Assembly: GCA_021156225.1 (NCBI GenBank)
Contig: JAJNBN010000234.1
Coordinates: forward strand, 1-6,126
Origin: Verrucomicrobiota bacterium
GTDB lineage: Bacteria; Verrucomicrobiota; Verrucomicrobiia; Limisphaerales; JAEYXS01
Direction: 5' to 3'
Length of the DNA stretch: 6,126 nt
A program made the translations under genes and the position numbers. The stretch's first letter is position 1; each line of letters begins with the position of its first letter. This document shows positions 5,213 through 6,126 of the stretch, one piece after another. Under the pieces are notes generated by a model, which was not told the DNA's origin, did not search any database, and saw only the letters and a list, made by a program, of their open reading frames with translations.

Positions 5213-6126
5213 AGTTGAACCGTCGCTCAATGTTGTGCTCGGCGCTTGCCGCCGTGGCTGTCACGTCGCTGAATCCCTCGGCCTTGCTCGCGCAGGACAA
5301 GAAAGTGAATGTGCGTCTGGCGACGTTGGTGCCGAAGGGCACGTCGTTCCACACGAGCTTGCAAGAGATGGGTGACCAGTGGCAGAAGGCCTCGGGCGGG
5401 AACGTCAAGGTGACGATCTTCACGGATGGCAAGCAGGGTGGCGAGGCGGAGATGGTGAGTCGTATGCGCGCGGGGCAGCTTAACGCGGCCTTGCTCTCGG
5501 CGCCGGGTCTCTCACAGATCGAGGAATCCATCCGCGGCCTGCAACTGATGCCGATGATGTTCGCCTCGCTGGAGGAGTTCGACTACGTGCGCGACCAGAT
5601 GCGGGCGGGGCTGGAAAAGAAGTTCCTGAACAAGGGTTTCGTGGTGCTCTACTGGGGCGATGCGGGCTGGGTGCATTTCTTCTCGAAGTATCCGGCGCAA
5701 AAGCCGGATGATTACAAGAAGGGCAAGATGTTCGTGTGGAGCGGTGACACGGACAGCATCGGCGTGATGAAGGCGGTGGGCATCAATGCGGTGCCGCTGG
5801 AGCAGACGGACATCCTGCTGAGCCTGCAGACGGGCCTGATCGATTCGGTGCCGTCGGTGCCGTTCTTCGCGCTCGCGGGACAATTCGACAAGCCCGCGCC
5901 GCACATGCTCCAGGTGAACTGGGTGCCGCTGCTCGGCGCGACGGTGATCACGAAGAAAGCCTGGGATGACATCCCGGCGAATGTGCAGGTGCAGTTGAAG
6001 AAATCCGCTGAGGAAGCGGGTGTTAAAATTAAAAAGCGCAGCCGGGAGGAGGCGCTGGAGTCAATCGCCGCGATGGAGAAACGCGGGCTCAAGGTGACGA
6101 AGATGACGCCGGAATTGCAGGCGGAA
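5209..6126 (+). CDS. TRAP transporter substrate-binding protein, DctP/TatP type (3' end cut)
   Basis: The open frame gives 306 residues and is cut by the window edge; related proteins are about 330-345 residues, so only the tail is missing. It is the periplasmic solute receptor of a tripartite ion-driven TRAP transporter. The signal peptide has a twin-arginine-like start (NRRSML, residues 4-9), a hydrophobic core at about 9-21 and a likely cut near Ala28. Typical DctP features follow: RLATLVPKGTSFH (36-48), FTDGKQGGEAEMVSRMRAGQLNA with its G-E-x-E-M-V and M-R-x-G-Q-L pattern (71-93), KGKMFVWSGD (171-180), and GINAVPLEQTDILLSLQTGLID (191-212). At the place where sialate- and dicarboxylate-type DctP proteins have a ligand-binding Arg, this protein has Phe175/Val176, as in a hydrophobic subclass. 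The substrate is therefore probably not a simple carboxylate, but it cannot be named. ATG 5209 overlaps the TatT stop (ATGA). DctQ and DctM genes are expected downstream. Confidence 0.92.
   Translation, partial: MKLNRRSMLCSALAAVAVTSLNPSALLAQDKKVNVRLATLVPKGTSFHTSLQEMGDQWQKASGGNVKVTIFTDGKQGGEAEMVSRMRAGQLNAALLSAPGLSQIEESIRGLQLMPMMFASLEEFDYVRDQMRAGLEKKFLNKGFVVLYWGDAGWVHFFSKYPAQKPDDYKKGKMFVWSGDTDSIGVMKAVGINAVPLEQTDILLSLQTGLIDSVPSVPFFALAGQFDKPAPHMLQVNWVPLLGATVITKKAWDDIPANVQVQLKKSAEEAGVKIKKRSREEALESIAAMEKRGLKVTKMTPELQAE

Overview
The window looks like a stretch of bacterial chromosome from a moderately GC-rich organism. My best guess is the phylum Verrucomicrobiota. The guess rests on the TatT/TatP-type TRAP gene pair, the scarcity of clear Shine-Dalgarno sequences, and intergenic DNA crowded with small GC-rich hairpins. 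It comes from general familiarity with such genomes, not from a database match.

Layout. (1) 45-1022 (+): a visibly AT-richer gene for an unrecognised protein with a soluble N-terminal part and three C-terminal membrane segments; it looks acquired. (2) 1097-2575: a repeat-dense island. It holds three same-direction copies (A, B, C) of a structured repeat with a core of about 170 bp, several nested hairpin modules and a pair of 26-bp perfect inverted repeats. Between copies A and B lies one plausible small gene on the minus strand (1306-1662), perhaps an SH3-like domain protein. (3) 2670-3032 (+): a small protein with one membrane anchor and an extracytoplasmic beta-rich domain. (4) 3033-4261: about 1.2 kb without a convincing gene. 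It contains a branched hairpin (3432-3463), a 166-bp near-symmetrical palindrome that may be a MITE-like element or structured RNA (3798-3963), a short 9-bp tandem repeat, and a 9-bp-stem hairpin just upstream of the next gene. (5) 4262-6126 (+): a two-gene operon joined by an ATGA overlap. It encodes a TatT-type helical-repeat lipoprotein and a DctP/TatP-type TRAP substrate-binding protein that runs off the window end.

How the genes work together. Only the last two have a clear joint role: TatT and TatP proteins form the periplasmic part of a tripartite, ion-driven TRAP uptake system. Its DctQ/DctM membrane subunits would be expected just beyond the window. The other genes are unrelated singletons among repeats. 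I see no clear new multigene system; the most unusual content is the structured repeat DNA.
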